Of a stretch of 64,000 nucleotides of DNA, positions 63,033 to 64,000 are shown piece by piece. The DNA is taken from contig CALXTR010000008.1 in assembly GCA_944391475.1 (NCBI GenBank), positions 1-64,000 of the forward strand. Reading direction: 5' to 3'. A model generated the notes under the pieces. The model did no database searches. It worked only from the letters and a program-made list of their open reading frames with translations, and was not told the origin of the DNA. Both the position numbers and the translations under genes were made by a program. Origin of the DNA: an uncultured Alphaproteobacteria bacterium (GTDB taxonomy: Bacteria; Pseudomonadota; Alphaproteobacteria; RF32; CAG-239). Position 1 is the first letter of the stretch, and each line of letters opens with the position of its first letter.

Positions 63033-64000
63033 TCATCTGGTATATAGTCTTTATTGTTAGAAAAGATTCTGTTTTCTTCAGTCTGAAAACTACTGATACT
63101 TAAATTAATTTCTTTAATTAATTTTTTTATTATAGATCGATTCAAAAACACAGAAAGAGGGTATGCCTTGATTGCACCTATTTTAATATCTGTACCTTTT
63201 ATTTTGTAGCTACGTGAAGAAGTGTAAGTAAAGCTTATTTTACCTTGTAAACTTAAGTGTTTTATATAATTGCCATATTTTATATTATATTCTTTAATTT
63301 TATTAATTTCTTTCAGTGGTAATCTTAAAATTTCTTGCAAATCTAAATTTTTATATTCTGCAGGTTTTATGATAAATAGCGTTGCTAATCCTTCTGTTTC
63401 TTTATTGATAATTTCTATACTAGAGTTTAAACTTAATTTTTTTCTAAAAAATTCTGTTTCGGAAAATAAACTTCCAACCAATTGACAGTACCCTTTAATT
63501 CCTAGAGTTTTTAAACTGATTAAAGCAGAAATAGGACCAGAAGCCGATCTAGTAAGCTCTAAAGATGTTTCAAATGGAGCAAAAGATCCCCAATTTAAAT
63601 TTTCATATGCTATATTTTTTTTAGGATTTAAATTAAAATATGCATTTCTATCTTTTATTAAAAAAAGACTGGATATATATGGACAAAATCCTGTTTTATG
63701 GAAATCCACACCAATTGAATCTGCATATTTTATTTCTTCTACTTTTTTGCTAAGTTTTTTTATTTTTTCTATAGATGTTTTATCAAAATGGCAACAATTT
63801 TCATTAAAATCATATTTCTTAAAAAATAACCATACCCAACCTATAACAGCATCTACATGAATATGAGGAGAGTAACTCAAATTATATTTTTTTATAATTT
63901 TTTGGTTTAATTCAAATATTCTTTTTATAGGGTCAACAGCATATTCAACTGTGCTACAACCGTTAATATTGTATCCTAAAAATATTTTTCCAGATTCTAT
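63011..64000 (-). CDS. PLP-dependent decarboxylase, N-terminal part beyond the window
   Basis: 330 residues are visible; the frame stays open to the right edge, so the start lies outside. The group II decarboxylase pattern is clear: HIHVDAVIGWVW (the active-site His/Asp block), then ADSIGVDFHKTGFCPYISSL, where the lysine binds pyridoxal phosphate. The substrate (glutamate, diaminobutyrate, an aromatic amino acid or another) cannot be told. The gene is far more AT-rich than the core of the window, with A/T-ending codons almost throughout, which suggests horizontal transfer. Confidence 0.82.
   Translation of the reverse strand: MESGKIFLGYNINGCSTVEYAVDPIKRIFELNQKIIKKYNLSYSPHIHVDAVIGWVWLFFKKYDFNENCCHFDKTSIEKIKKLSKKVEEIKYADSIGVDFHKTGFCPYISSLFLIKDRNAYFNLNPKKNIAYENLNWGSFAPFETSLELTRSASGPISALISLKTLGIKGYCQLVGSLFSETEFFRKKLSLNSSIEIINKETEGLATLFIIKPAEYKNLDLQEILRLPLKEINKIKEYNIKYGNYIKHLSLQGKISFTYTSSRSYKIKGTDIKIGAIKAYPLSVFLNRSIIKKLIKEINLSISSFQTEENRIFSNNKDYIPDDMVYREK

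Overview
The window looks like a chromosomal segment from a low-GC, motile, fermentative alphaproteobacterium, probably an uncultured lineage of host-associated or gut type (the lineage is inference). The pointers to Alphaproteobacteria are: an almost textbook CtrA cell-cycle regulator divergent from fliI-fliJ; a lexA gene preceded by GTTC-N7-GTTC, the alphaproteobacterial SOS box; a flagellar operon with a perfect sigma-54 promoter; and the order nuoL-nuoM-nuoN-birA-rnj. Fermentation is suggested by a bifunctional AdhE and a two-subunit 3-oxoacid/butyrate-type CoA-transferase.

Layout. 0-10 kb: a cut-off secreted protein, lexA, a membrane-anchored protein with a possible lysozyme-like domain, a YibQ-type divergent polysaccharide deacetylase, a molybdopterin-binding/nucleotidyltransferase fusion, a membrane protein, a Nudix-like protein and the CoA-transferase pair. 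10-19 kb: two lineage-specific genes fired by divergent consensus promoters, rplM-rpsI, a DksA/TraR zinc-finger protein, an outer-membrane barrel, two unknown genes (one a long helical-repeat protein) that share an upstream inverted repeat, and tRNA-Lys beside an inverted copy of its own 3' part. 19-26 kb: nuoLMN-birA-rnj, in which the three antiporter-like subunits have lost several proton-channel residues. 26-33.7 kb: a structured non-coding stretch with two related RNA-like units, an XRE regulator, a PhoR-like kinase, mutS, a second structured RNA candidate with a duplicated hairpin, and mlaA-mlaC. 34-45 kb: a DegT-type aminotransferase, ctrA, fliI-fliJ, sodB, and the flgI-flgJ-flgN-flgK-flgL operon. 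45-49 kb: a 1250-residue cysteine-rich surface protein with four repeated modules. 49-61.5 kb: a LysR regulator divergent from an acetyltransferase, adhE, murE, a Sec-exported RTX-repeat protein, an ABC-F ATPase, small membrane proteins, a membrane-anchored J-domain protein and a TrpF-like protein. 61.5-64 kb: an AT-rich accessory end with palindromic repeats, gene remnants, a pair of small membrane proteins that look like an immunity pair, and a cut-off PLP-dependent decarboxylase.

How it fits together: CtrA, sigma-54 and the fli/flg genes form one motility and cell-cycle block. MlaA-MlaC, MurE, the deacetylase and the large cysteine-rich protein concern the envelope. The complex I remnant together with AdhE and the CoA-transferase suggests that energy metabolism has shifted away from a classical proton-pumping respiratory chain. 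No IS element, CRISPR array or complete phage was seen. The most unusual items are the degenerate nuoLMN trio, the two structured RNA regions (26.16-26.55 kb and 31.72-32.11 kb), the modular surface protein, and the debris at the right end.
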